Shown here piece by piece: positions 1-10,302 of a stretch of 64,000 nt of DNA; the stretch's first letter is position 1, and the number at the start of each line of letters is the position of its first letter. The notes below the pieces were generated by a model. That model saw only the letters and a program-made list of their open reading frames with translations, had not been told where the DNA came from and did not search any database. A program made the translations under genes and the position numbers. This stretch comes from Euonymus europaeus (lineage: Eukaryota; Streptophyta; Magnoliopsida; Celastrales; Celastraceae). The stretch lies in NCBI GenBank assembly GCA_963580455.1, contig OY756973.1:146001-210000 (forward strand), given 5' to 3'.

Positions 1-3000
1 CAAAAAGAGTAAAAGAGGAAAGGCCTTCAGAGTTTTCCCAGCGAAGAGTTTTTCCTTTAATCAGCGGGGATGGCACCTGCCTTTCTTTAGATGACATTTC
101 TCTCACTACAAATAGTAGTCTCAGCTTTTAAGGGCTTACTTCTGTTCGAGAGTAGGAATCTACTCTAAGAGCAGAGTCCGCGGCAAACTAGAAGAGTGAA
201 AACTATAAGATTAAGATGGCACAAGTCTTTCTGAAGGCCTGACCTATCAATAAATAGGCTTTTTTCGTTTCGCTTCATCAGAAGCTGTCACTGAATAGTC
301 TGATGCCGCCAATCGGCTTTTCCTGAACATTTTGGGGTTAACGAGTGATCAATCAATAGTAGAGTAGTTGGCGAACGGTCTTTTAATGACTTCTGGGCAC
401 AAGTGCCATTCTCGTCGTCTACTCTTAGCTGGGAGAACTGAGAGCCTTTCCCCAAGCAAAGAGGGTGAAATCGGCTTAAAAAAAAAAAGAACATTTTAAA
501 GTGGGAATCTTATTCAAAAAACATCAAATAACGAAAATCTAATCGGAGACTGGCATGTCCTAACTCTAACTTCTCTAAACAAAAGTCGGTAACATAGGCT
601 TCAGTGGATTTATTACCCGGGAATCATCGGTATAATTTCAAGTCGAAAATCAGGCCTTTCGGGCAGCAAGGGAACAAAGCTGTAAAGCTAAGACAGGTCA
701 AGCGCCTTACAAAAAAGCATTCGAAGCATTTGTGAAGAATGAAAAAGGGAAAGAAAGACCAGCCACAGAAAGACAAAAGAGACAAGAAAAGTGCCATACT
801 CTGTATGGAAAGACAGAAGCTGACTATTTGTAAAGTCAAGATCAGCGGGAACATCCGCCAGAGCGAGCTCAAAATGGGCATTTCCGGCGTTTAGGAGTCG
901 GACTCGGAAAAGGCATCAGCCTAGCTAGGAACTTAAGTAGAAGAGTGAACCCCGAAAGAGTAAGGTAAGGCCTAGAGCCTATCAGAGTTTGACCGAATAG
1001 CGGACTTAGCTTCAAAGCTTGAAGTGAAGGCTTTACCTTCAATCAATGCCGGATAATTTTCGACATCGGAAGCTAATTAGCGCGTAGGCAGCGCTGCGCC
1101 GTCTCTTGTACCGTTTTATAGAGAGAATTTGAGTTAAGACTAATCCAAAAAGGAAGTAACCAATTGACCAGACCAATCTTTCTGTTTGAACGAATCCTGT
1201 GATCGAATCAGCTGCTATATCATCCGCGTAAGGAGATGGAGAGTCAGCCTTTGTTGTCTTGTTCGGGAGAGAAGGAGAGATAAGGATTTGCTGCTTTGCT
1301 TTCAAGAATTAATCCCAAAAGGAACTTCCTAGGCGTGGTAGCATGGTTAATGGTTTCATGGGACCAACGAAGAATTTCTTTTGTTGAGTCGACTGGGAAC
1401 GAATGCTTAGCGGGGAAATAAGCTCTTGTTGAAGAAGCCGAGAATGAAGAAGACTCAGGGAATCAATCCGCATCCCCAAACTCCTAGAAAAATAACTCTC
1501 TGAAAAGTCTACCTAAATAGTGAAGAAAAGAACACATCGAGGTAGGTAATGAAATTCAAATAGGAGCGGAAGCCTTTTTCACAGAAGAGGTGCCACAGAA
1601 CGAACTCTTCCAGATGAGGATGTTATCGAATAGGCTAAAAACGAAGAAATTATCTTCCGCTGTCCAGAAAAAGAAAAAGAAGATGCTTTGAAAAAGCTGC
1701 TTGAGAAGGGGAGTTAGGAGGAATGTGCTCTTAAAGAAATGCCACTAGTAGTCAGAAAAGAGCCTTTCACTAATAGACATAAGTAAGATAGTTGCTCTAC
1801 GAAGGACCCCCCTCTTAGGGTATTTATCCCTGACTACCGTTTGCGTTGAGAGCGAGGCCCTATAGAGTAAGGGGATAGAAAAGGACGACATCTATCAACC
1901 ATTTCTATTATTGTAGATAAAGCCTCTTCTAGCAAGCGTTATGAGAAAGTTGCAGCATCCGAGTGGTTGGTTTCGGGGCAAGAGTTGGTAGAATCGAACT
2001 CCACTTCCCCTAAACGAAATACCTGAGTTGCCGCGCGTAAGGAGGAGTTATGACCTCCCAGAAGTCTACGGGCAAGCAGTAATAAAAACAATCGAAAATA
2101 GGCTTCAATGAGACTCTGCGAAATACCGGCAAAAAAGAACCTTTCAATAGACCCGCCCTCGCAGCCGCGCATCGCTACTCTCTCTCGCCGCCACACAGCT
2201 TGACATTGATTCTTTCTCGGATCAACCTCGGAATGCTGCTTCGGGAAAGGAGTGAGGCCGAAAGGCCCTATAATGAACTCATCATACCCGGCTAAAAAGC
2301 TGGATCGGTTCACTTCCATACTAACCAAATCGTAAGCGGAATCATCAACTTCGAATCTAGGATCCGCACCTTCCCTTCAGGCTAATTGGCCTAATTGCCT
2401 TTTGAATAGGCGTGCTGAACATCGCCACATCACGGAAACTCTTCGTGCTTGACTTTTCTCCGGTTAGGCGGGAAGCTTCATAAGGGCTAAGATGGCATCT
2501 TGCTTCTGCCTAAGAATTTGTGCTTAGGAAGGCATCTCTTGGGTAATCCCGCATCTGAACCTATACCTATTCGTGCAAAGTCTTCTAGCATGCATCCTTT
2601 TCTTCTTATCTTAACTGGGCACAAGCCATTCTAAGAGCTCTTATATACGATAGGCTATTTGCAGTAGTCACTTCGCTCCCTTTCTTCCTATTTAATTGCC
2701 CTGCTGCTGCGGATTCTCTATCACAGCTTGCAATCGATGCCTCTGCTATTCTTATTGATTCAACCTCCTACTGAGATTCGGATAAAAGACTAGCACTTTC
2801 TTTTCCAACTTTTGCAATAGTTTGTTTTCGACGGGCCGCATTCGCCCTAAACGAAAAGAGTTCCACGAATGAATAAGAAGATCTCGTTCTATTTCCTGCA
2901 TGAGGGAAATCGACCGATAGACATGCTTAACTTTAAGTAGTGCTAGGATGACTTTCCTTCTTACAGTAGTCTTGCTAGTAGATAGCTGTTGTAGGAGTAG

Positions 3001-5166
3001 CACTAGGATAAGTCGGGGTAAGGACTTCGTAAACCTTACGAGTCTTCCTTAATAGTATAACATAACAGTTTAAAGACTGTGCCATTCTTTCAACTGTTAG
3101 AATAACTTGAAGGAAGAACTCTTAACTTCAAAGCCTAGGGGGCCTAGTAGAGCGAGTGAGTTCCATGCCTACCAAAGAGGCTCTCCCTTATAGCTCTTCC
3201 TTAGTTGCTCTTTTACCGATACCATCTCTTTAGGTAGTGAAGTGACTTACGGTGGCAGTCAAGTCTCTATACCCTCCTTTTTAGGAAGATAGCAGCCATC
3301 AAGACAGCGAAGAATCACTTATAGAAAGGATTCAACAAGGGGCCTCTCGCTTTGATTCAAAAGTTGTCATGTGCAGCTGAAGTCTGACGCATCCTTTATA
3401 CGGATTAGTCGTAACAGCGCTTATGTAGCATCTCTGAGAACAACCCATTCTTGAAATGTCTTGCTCTTGCCATTGCTTTCAGGAAAGTGAGGCACTATTC
3501 GCTTTCCTCCTCCTGCTCCTGCTGCTGATTCTCACATTTGTCACTTTGCGCATTCTCTGCCATCAATCCGATTCTGGGCATGCCCCCGAGACGTCTGTCC
3601 TTACTGCCCCCAACAGCTTATTCTTTAACAACCGAGTCTGTAATAGCTGTACCTTCTTCTACTGCGGATTCTTCTTCAATTGCTATTAGTTCCGTGCCTT
3701 ATCTAAGTGTGCTAGGGCCAGTAGCCCACTCACTCCCCTTTTCTTTTTATGTGCAGCCTTTCTCTTATTATACGATTTACCAAATTCAACTGACTTCCTT
3801 CCCTCTTCCGTCGCTTCCCTCTTTCCTGTCTATATACTATTGATCATGTCCGATCTCCTTCTTACTAGAGGCGGAAATCGTCCTCATGCGAATCTAAGCT
3901 GAAGGTAAAGAATCGTCCGATCTTATTTATTCAATTTCATCTTTCTTCTATTATTCAATTTAGAGTTACCTTGAAAACAACCCATTCTATGCAGAAAGAG
4001 AACTCCGTAAAAGAAACCGTGATCTTATATACGAGAATCCCAGACGCCAAGGAAGGAAAGAGCGGATAGCGGACGCTTGCGGTTGCCGCTCTATCTATTC
4101 TGTTAGTTCCATAGCCTACTACTAGTCGGATAGGAACAACTAACTGCCTAGCTACAAGAAGAGAGCTACGAGCTAATAGCTAATAGTACCGGAAGCTACC
4201 TAAGAACCGAGCTACTAGGAAAGAAGACAGCTAGCAGCTAGGATAGGAACTCTAAACTAGCTACTAGAGGAAGTAAAGCTACTAACAGAGCTCAAAGCAG
4301 ATAATAAATCGGAAGAGACAGACGCAAGGAAGATCAGAGGCCAGAGGAGGTGCTATTGCCCTCTCGTCCTAGCAGCCGATCACTCACTAATAGCTACTAC
4401 CAGGAGGAGAGGAATTCTTAAACCTAGTACTGACTCTCGTCTGGAATGGGAGGGCGGGTTGAAGAAGTCCTTATGGAGCTGGGAGCCCAGTTAAGTCAGA
4501 TTATTCCCTTGAACAAACCAACTCCATAGGGAAGGGAAGGCAAAGCAAACTCACTTGGTAAGCTCATTGGTTTAGCATCCACTTCAGACCTTTTGATAGC
4601 AGACCTTTCGTTACATCTATCGACATTAAGAGAAAATAAAATAAAGGCTGGAATTGGGCAATTGTCATCAATCAATATCTAAGAGACCTGCGCGTATGGA
4701 AAACCTAGAAATCAACTTGCTTCAATCCGATCTACGACCAACCTTGCTTGCTCTATCCCTACAGGGAACAACAAGGAATATGCCCCTCAGGGTTAACGAA
4801 AGTGCCCTTGCGCCCTATCCGACTACAAGAACAATCACCGCTCCCAGCTAAGACATTCTCTTCTGGCCTTCTCTTCTATAGCTCTCACTCAATAGATCTT
4901 ATTTGTTTAATTCATTCCTATCGCCCTAGAAAGGGGAGCTACTATCAAGAGCTGGCTAGATCGAATTCGTTCTAATGCATTCTGTATTGCTCTAAACCTA
5001 CAGGCAAGACCCTTAAGCTCGTACCTATATATAAAGGATAACCTCGTAAAGTGATTGATGACTCAACCTTGAGTGATCCAGCAGCAGTAGCTAACTGACA
5101 ACACGAAGTGCCATATCCCAATTTAGGAAGAGGAAACCCTCCTAGCTATTCCCTCTTTACCAGCCA
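1..5166. other. mitochondrial spacer, no recognisable gene
   Basis: Both strands were read and no known mitochondrial exon, tRNA or rRNA was recognised. Open frames are short and unconserved in appearance. The longest is at 1939-2328 (minus). A leucine-rich frame near 3456-3689 is only CTC/CTG-rich low-complexity DNA. From about 4100 to 4450 the DNA is dense in CTAGCTA and GCTAATAG words, a local low-complexity patch that recurs in style near 61.3-62.1 kb. Confidence 0.6.
1939..2328 (-). CDS. unrecognised 129-codon open frame, probably not a gene
   Basis: This is the longest open frame in the first 8 kb. I recognise no family. The product would have a short leucine-rich stretch near residues 81-90 that could span a membrane, and no other visible domain. 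No conserved mitochondrial gene lies beside it and no promoter-like site was seen upstream. In spacer this large, open frames of this size arise by chance, so it is listed only for completeness. Confidence 0.12.
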   Translation of the reverse strand: MVSMEVNRSSFLAGYDEFIIGPFGLTPFPKQHSEVDPRKNQCQAVWRRERVAMRGCEGGSIERFFFAGISQSLIEAYFRLFLLLLARRLLGGHNSSLRAATQVFRLGEVEFDSTNSCPETNHSDAATFS

Positions 5167-5790
5167 GACGAGCTAATTGGTTATGAAGACTCTATTCATC
5201 CAGACTATTTGTGTAAGCTTTCAAAGGCTCTCTATGGACTCAACTCAAACAGGCTTTGATAAATTCAGCACAGCACTACTAACATTAGATAGTAGTTCAG
5301 CTAGATCACACCTTATTTGTTTGTCAAGCGCTCTCAGGTATATCCATCCTTTCCATTGAAGTTTTCATAATAAAAATGAAATCAATATTACCATTACCGG
5401 CAATGATTCTGCTGCTATTCATCAAACGAAGCAACATCTTGGCAAGCAGTTTCATATGAAAGATCGTGGTCCTCTAACCGGGATTGAAGTTTTTCGGTCT
5501 CCGGGTATGCATCTAACTTAGCAGAAGTATGCCATGGATCTTCTAATCTAAGTCGCCATGGAATGCTTCACAGCTTGCCCTGTGTGACTCCAGCTTAATG
5601 CCAAGCTGTATTCTCATGATGGTGAGCTGCTATCAGATCCATCGGCCTATACTATAGGAGTATGTATGGTGGGTGGTCTCCAGTACTTCACTCTGCCTCG
5701 CCCAGAGATTTCGTTTGCTGTTGGACTTGTAGACAAGCTCCTCGGGTCTCTCATTTAGTAGCTGCTAAACTTTGAGATATCTCAAGTACT
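5167..5790 (+). pseudogene. copia reverse transcriptase fragment
   Basis: This covers the C-terminal half of a Ty1/copia reverse transcriptase. The frame opens with an acidic stretch and runs into S-K-A-L-Y-G-L. The following region has lost the catalytic Y-V-D-D box: at the expected place (about 5368-5400) only stops and A/T-rich sequence are seen. Later pieces, the G-N-D and M-K-D turns and R-P-E-I-S-F-A-V, are still readable but lie in different frames and are interrupted by TAG and TAA codons. It cannot encode an active enzyme. It would have copied element RNA into cDNA in its original nuclear setting. Confidence 0.8.
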
Positions 5791-5877
5791 ATTCTGGAAA
5801 CCTTGCCATTACTCCCTATCCCTATTCTATTAGTCAAGCTTGGCAACCTCTACCTCTTAAAGCAGAAGTAAGGTATT

Positions 5878-6358
5878 AATGCTGGTGATGTTACAGATCG
5901 TCGCTCCACTACTGGCTTTTGCGTTTTCTTCGGTGACTCTCAACTATCTTGGAAGAGCAAGAAAGAGACGGTGGGTGCTCGCTCTAGTGCAGAAGCCGAG
6001 TAAAGGGCTCTTGCTGATACTACATCAGAGATTCTTTTGTTGCGATGGTTACTAAAAGAAATGGGAGTCACTTTTTCTGGGCCTACTATTATCTTTTTTT
6101 TGTGAGAACAAGAGTGCTATCCAAATAGCACACAATGATGTGTTGCATGAGCGAAACAAAACATATCGACCTTACTCACTCTTAGGGCACTTCGTTCGCC
6201 ATCACTTTTGACAGGGTTCAATGCCATACATTTCCTCAGAGCTTCAGATTGCGGATCTTCTTACGAAGTCCCACATCACTGTGGAATTCAAATCAAATAC
6301 TTAGTACCCAAACTCCAGATGTTATCCCTTGAGGCATCTTGAGCTTGAGGGGGGGTGA
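5878..6358 (+). pseudogene. copia RNase H fragment
   Basis: A clear RNase H block starts at 5884 with G-D-V-T-D-R-R-S-T and continues through the S-W-K-S-K-K segment to S-S-A-E-A-E. There the codon for the expected tyrosine has become TAA (6001-6003). The next segment (L-L-R-W-L-L-K-E-M-G) is also legible. A further frameshift and several stops follow before the final L-E-L-E-G-G, which matches the usual C-terminal end of copia pol. The block is inactive and is continuous with the reverse-transcriptase fragment upstream. Confidence 0.85.
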
Positions 6359-8310
6359 GCTGTGCATTGGGGCAGAGGCTTCTCTGTTCCCCTCTCCCCC
6401 GTGACTCCTGCTTGTTTCTTACTTTAGTTGCTCGGTGATTGGGTTTTTTGTTGGTTGTTGCGGTTTCCTTGCATTTCCTTGCTCGGTGGTTGCTCTGGCT
6501 TCTGTGATTCTTTTGGTTTTCAATTTGTTTAGAGTCTCTTCTTCTAGTATGATTTAGAGGTTGACCTTTTGGAGTGTAGTACTGGGTTAATGAGTTTTTT
6601 TATGTGAATTGCGGGGAGCCGCAATTGATGAATTGAGAATGGGTAGATCTACAGGCTCGGGCAGCCTTGCGAAGATGCCCTTGAAAGATTTTATGAATCT
6701 CCTTCGGACCCTCTTCCCTACGGTCGAGATATTAATAACGTTGGTCGAGTGATTCTATACCTCTCCCTATTCGCTTAGGTCGAGCTGCTTCGCTCCTCTT
6801 CATAGACACATGTGGAATCCGTCCCTTTCAGCCCCTGAACCTAATGAATCTGTTTGGTACGCGGAGGCTTCTCCTTCCCCTGAAATCGGCCGTAAACAGA
6901 CACTGCTTGAAGACAAGAAAGGTTGGGACAAAGACCTCTCTTTCAAATCTCGTAGGAAGTGGAAAGGAAGTAGCTTGTGCTTGGCGTGCTCGCGAGCTCC
7001 GAAGCGGATGAAAGATTGAATTAACCTCGGGAACTCGTGAAAGCAGTTTCACTAATGGCCGAAGTCCTTCTTCGCGCACAGCCAGACCTTCTGCTCGATT
7101 CTTTCTTGCGGAAGAAGGCTGGAATCTCTCTCTCCCAGAATGTGATCTCTTTCTCTTCACTCCCCCTCCCCGACTTCCATTGAAGTAAGGGCGGGTTCTC
7201 TCCTTGCCGAATTTCGCTTCTGATCTTTCTCTGAGTCTCTATTTCGTTACCTTCTACTACCCCTTTTACCTATTTGAGTAGGATCCTTAGTAGGAAACCC
7301 GCCTTCCTTAGTCGAAAATATGAAACCGCTGGGACTGAGGTCTTTAGGAGGGATCTCCAGGCTATTTCCTTAGCTGGCATAAGGAAGTCTGATCAAAACA
7401 AAGTAGCTGCTGGTCTACAGCTCCTTTCCTAGAAGTAGCTCGTGCCTTAGCATCAGCGAGAAATACTTCCATCGAGAGAGGATCAGAAGCGCGGGCTCGA
7501 CTACAGAAAGGGAGAGGAAGAATAGGGGGGCAACTATATATATCCTCCAACCTTTCTTCTTTCCGGGTTAGAACCATTCCATTGGCCTTTGGTTTAAGGT
7601 GCAATGCTTTTTTCTTTTAGCGGGGAGAAGGCTTTCTCACCATCCATTGCCACAGGGTCTTATTGGTAGGGTCAGCCTTTTACTAATTCTAAAAGTTTAA
7701 TACTAAGTCCCGCAGGACCGAGAAGTGGAGGAAGGCGAGAGGAGCACACCTTTCTCTGAACCTTATCTCAGGACATTGGTAAGTCTCAGCTTGTTGACTT
7801 GCTTCTGGCCAGGTATATATTAGATTCTTTGACCGGCTTTGGTCGAGCAACCGCTACATTTCTGGAACGGCCACAGCCTACATAACTCGTCTCCCTCTTT
7901 TCAAGGAAGTGAGTATCAGACCGTATGTAGTTCTCGGTCCTTTTTTTTACAGTTCCTGACAGGTGCTTTTGTGGCTCTTCACTCCAGCCCTGAAGTATTC
8001 TGTGAGCCCAATCTCTTTCCATAAGAATTGCCGGGGGCCCTCCGTTATGAGAGTGAAGTAAGGAAAGAAAAGGGATATACTTCAAAGAAAGCAAAACCAT
8101 TTGAGTCCATAATAACTGAACTAAACTAGTAAAGAATAAACACTTATCTATAATTGTTTTTGCTACTTAATTTATTTTTGAATTCATTTAAACTCTCAAG
8201 TCAAGTACGACCTGAACAAAGTAATAAATTTCGCGTTCTTTTCTACGTAGGTGCTGGATGCTATGAAGAAGTATAAGAATGATAGTTCTATCATTTTGAG
8301 AAAGATTGAG
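6359..8310. other. spacer after the copia remnant
   Basis: 6359-6600 is T/G-rich and may be the 3' untranslated region or part of an LTR of the copia copy, but no matching partner was found. From 6640 to about 8200 there are overlapping short open frames on both strands (for example 6828-7160 minus and 7786-8100 minus), none of which I recognise. 8100-8310 is AT-richer. It ends at the atp1 fragment, whose downstream codons do not continue atp1. Confidence 0.5.
6607..6626. repeat. perfect 8-bp stem, 4-base loop
   Basis: AATTGCGG, loop GGAG, then CCGCAATT forms a perfect inverted repeat. It lies about 250 bases downstream of the copia pol end. Hairpins of this kind can stabilise mitochondrial transcript 3' ends, but no gene ends here, so the role is unknown. 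Confidence 0.5.
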
Positions 8311-8451
8311 AATGGAACCAGTTCGCTTGACAAGATCTCCTTCTTTAATAGCGGTATCACTACCAAAGACAACAATCCCTACATTCTCATTCTCAAGATT
8401 CAAGGCTATTCCTTTCACACCGCTGGCAAATTCAACCACTTCCCCAGATGC
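8311..8451 (-). pseudogene. atp1: atp1 fragment (ATP synthase F1 subunit alpha), N-terminal region
   Basis: On the minus strand about 47 codons read through the N-terminal region of mitochondrial F1-ATPase subunit alpha. The legible pieces are [12 protein letters not shown], then [11 protein letters not shown], then [11 protein letters not shown] and L-V-K-R-T-G-S-I. This corresponds roughly to residues 55-100 of the usual ~510-residue protein, so the nucleotide-binding domain and C-terminus are missing. Against the common plant sequence one residue differs (a valine where methionine is usual in G-E-M-V-E-F). Homology stops abruptly on both sides: after R-T-G-S-I at 8311, and at 8451 where the Ty3/gypsy pol begins on the opposite strand. 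It is a duplicated scrap, not a functional gene. The real atp1 must lie elsewhere. Confidence 0.93.
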
Positions 8452-9540
8452 AAAGCCTGTCAAGCAGCGACTCAGAAGAGAGAGAGCACAGTGGTCCATG
8501 CAGATCAAACAAGAGATAGAAAAGCAGCTGAAAGCCGGGTTCTTGGCAGTGGTTGAGTACCCAGAGTGGTTAGCCAACGTCGTTCCAGTTCCCAAGAAAG
8601 ACGGGGGTATGCATCGACTACCGGGACTTGAACAAGGCCTGTCCCAAGGACGACTTCCCTCTCCCCCACATTGACATCCTGGTCGACCGCAGAGCACGAG
8701 ATGCTGTCATTTATGGACGGTTTCTCAGGTTACAATCAGATCAAAATGGCTCCGGAGGACATGGAGAAAACAGCATCCGTTTCCCATTGGGGGACCTATT
8801 GTTACAAGGTAATGCCGTTTGGGCTCAAGAACGCGGGGGCCACCTACCAGAGAGTCGCGACCGCCATCCTCCACGACATGATCCACAAGGAAGTGGAAGT
8901 GTACGTGGATGATATGATCGTCAAGTCCAAGAAGCGCCAGGATCATGCGACAGTACTCCGTAAGTTCTTTGAGCGCATCAGGGAATATCGCCTCAGGCTG
9001 AACCCCAAGAAGTGCACATTTGGGGTAACGTCGGGGAAACTGCTCGGTTTCATTGTCAGCCAAAGAGGAATCGAAGTAGACCCCTCCAAAATCAAGGCCA
9101 TCATGGAAATGGGCCCACCCCAGACTGAAAAGGAAGTTAGAGGTTTCCTTGGTCGCATTCAATACATCAGCCGCTTCATAGCCCAACTCACCACTATCTG
9201 TGAACCTATATTCCACCTTCTCCGCAAACACGTCCCAACAACCTGGAACGAAGACTGCCAGACGGCCTTTGACACTATCAAAAAATACCTATCTCAACCA
9301 CCCATCCTTATGCCACCCCGCTCAGGGGCACCCTTTCTTTTATACCTAACCACCACACAAACCACCATGGGAGCCATGCTTGCTCAGTACCTCGAGGAAT
9401 CGAAAAAAGAAAATGCCATATACTATCTGAGTAAGAAAATGACTGAGCTTGAAATTAACCTATCCTCTCTAGAAAAAATGTGCCGAGCTTTAGTCTGGGC
9501 CTGCCAAAAGCTCCGTCATTACCTCCTCTACTATGGGGGT
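8447..9540 (+). pseudogene. Ty3/gypsy reverse transcriptase with first RNase H
   Basis: The frame begins with [10 protein letters not shown] and runs through the fingers ([13 protein letters not shown]). It shifts at a run of five G (8603-8607), shifts again near 8690, then reads uninterrupted from about 8691. The palm has F-S-G-Y-N-Q-I, M-P-F-G-L-K-N-A-G, and the catalytic Y-V-D-D box at about 8902-8913. The connection and the first RNase H follow, the latter degenerate (T-T-Q-T-T-M-G-A-M-L-A-Q, where the usual acidic residue is not kept). Loss of catalytic residues in this first RNase H is usual in Tat elements, which carry a second one. The frame is lost at another run of five G (9535-9539). 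Confidence 0.92.
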
Positions 9541-10302
9541 TTGGCTCATTTCCAAAATGGACCCACTCAAATACCTTCTCCAGAAACCTTCCCTCAGCGG
9601 AAAAGCATCCCGATGGATGATAATTCTCTCTGAATTTTACATAAAATTTGTAACCCAGAAATCAATCAAGGGAAGCGTGATTGCTGACCACTTGGCCGCT
9701 TGTCCATCAAACTTCTCAAGTGATGTTAATCCTTACTTTCCTGATGAGGATTTGATGGAAATTCGGGCCGACACCTGGAAAATTAACTTTGATGGGGCAT
9801 CCAACTACCAAGGAAACGGAGTTGGAGTCTTGTTAATATCTCCCAAGGGTTCTCACATCCCCATATCCGTCAAACTTCACTTTGAGGCTACAAACAATGA
9901 AACCGAGTACGAAGCTTGCACTACTGGTCTGGAAGCAGCATTAGAGCTAGGTATCCGGGAGATTGAGGTCTACGGTGACTCAGCTTTGATCATCTACCAG
10001 AAAAAGTTGAAGATTCGAGAAGAAAGGCTGATGCCTTACAGGGATTATCTGGAGGTACTGGTTCAGAGCTTCCGGTCCATAACCTTCACCTTCCTGTCCA
10101 GAACAGAAAAGCGATTCGCCGACGCTCTGGCTACCTTGGCTTCAATGGTTGAGATACCAGAGGGAACTAGGATCAAGCCGTTGGAAATAGAACGGAGAGA
10201 AGCGCCTTCTTACTGCTGCACAGTCGAAAGCACTGAAACTCTGGCTAGTTTGCCCTGGTTCCATGACATCTGGAACTTTCTGAAGTTTGGACAGTATCCA
10301 CC
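9541..10302 (+). pseudogene. archaeal-type second RNase H domain of the Ty3/gypsy pol
   Basis: After a linker (W-L-I-S-K-M-D-P-L-K-Y-L and following) the frame contains W-K-I-N-F-D-G-A-S at about 9777-9803. The four acidic positions expected of an active RNase H are all visible: D in F-D-G-A-S, E in E-T-E-Y-E-A, D in Y-G-D-S-A-L-I, and D in F-A-D-A-L-A-T-L-A-S. A dual RNase H in this order is a hallmark of the Tat lineage. In an intact element this domain removes the RNA strand during reverse transcription. The frame is broken near 10300-10306 in a C-rich stretch. Confidence 0.9.

Larger units (their letters stand above)
5167..6358 (+). mobile_element. Ty1/copia retrotransposon remnant, 3' part of pol
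   Basis: Translations in shifting frames give, in order, landmarks of copia-type pol: the reverse-transcriptase segment with K-A-L-Y-G-L (5224-5241), a segment ending in the M-K-D-x-G turn (about 5456-5470), a Y-A-M-D-L-L segment (about 5528-5545), the R-P-E-I-S-F-A-V block (about 5701-5724), then RNase H from 5884. The copy ends near 6358 with the leucine- and glycine-rich tail that closes copia pol. Gag, protease and integrase are absent. No long terminal repeat could be recognised. Stops and shifts are frequent, so this is an old dead insertion, a class commonly found in plant mitochondrial DNA as transfer from the nucleus. Confidence 0.85.

Noticed and set aside
1975..2020. T-arm-like GAGTTCGATTCTACC on the minus strand
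   Set aside because: The stem fails with the standard 7-base loop, and no D-arm, anticodon arm or acceptor was found on that strand.
3456..3689. leucine-rich open frame that might be a membrane protein
   Set aside because: The leucine run comes from a CTC/CTG low-complexity stretch, and an overlapping frame (3538-3843) is equally open.
8188..8697. 169-codon minus-strand frame as a single gene
   Set aside because: Only its middle (8311-8451) is atp1. The first third is antisense of the retroelement and the last third is unrelated spacer, so it is a chimera created by the junction.
8725..9231. 168-codon minus-strand open frame
   Set aside because: It is the antisense shadow of the clearly coding Ty3/gypsy reverse transcriptase on the plus strand.
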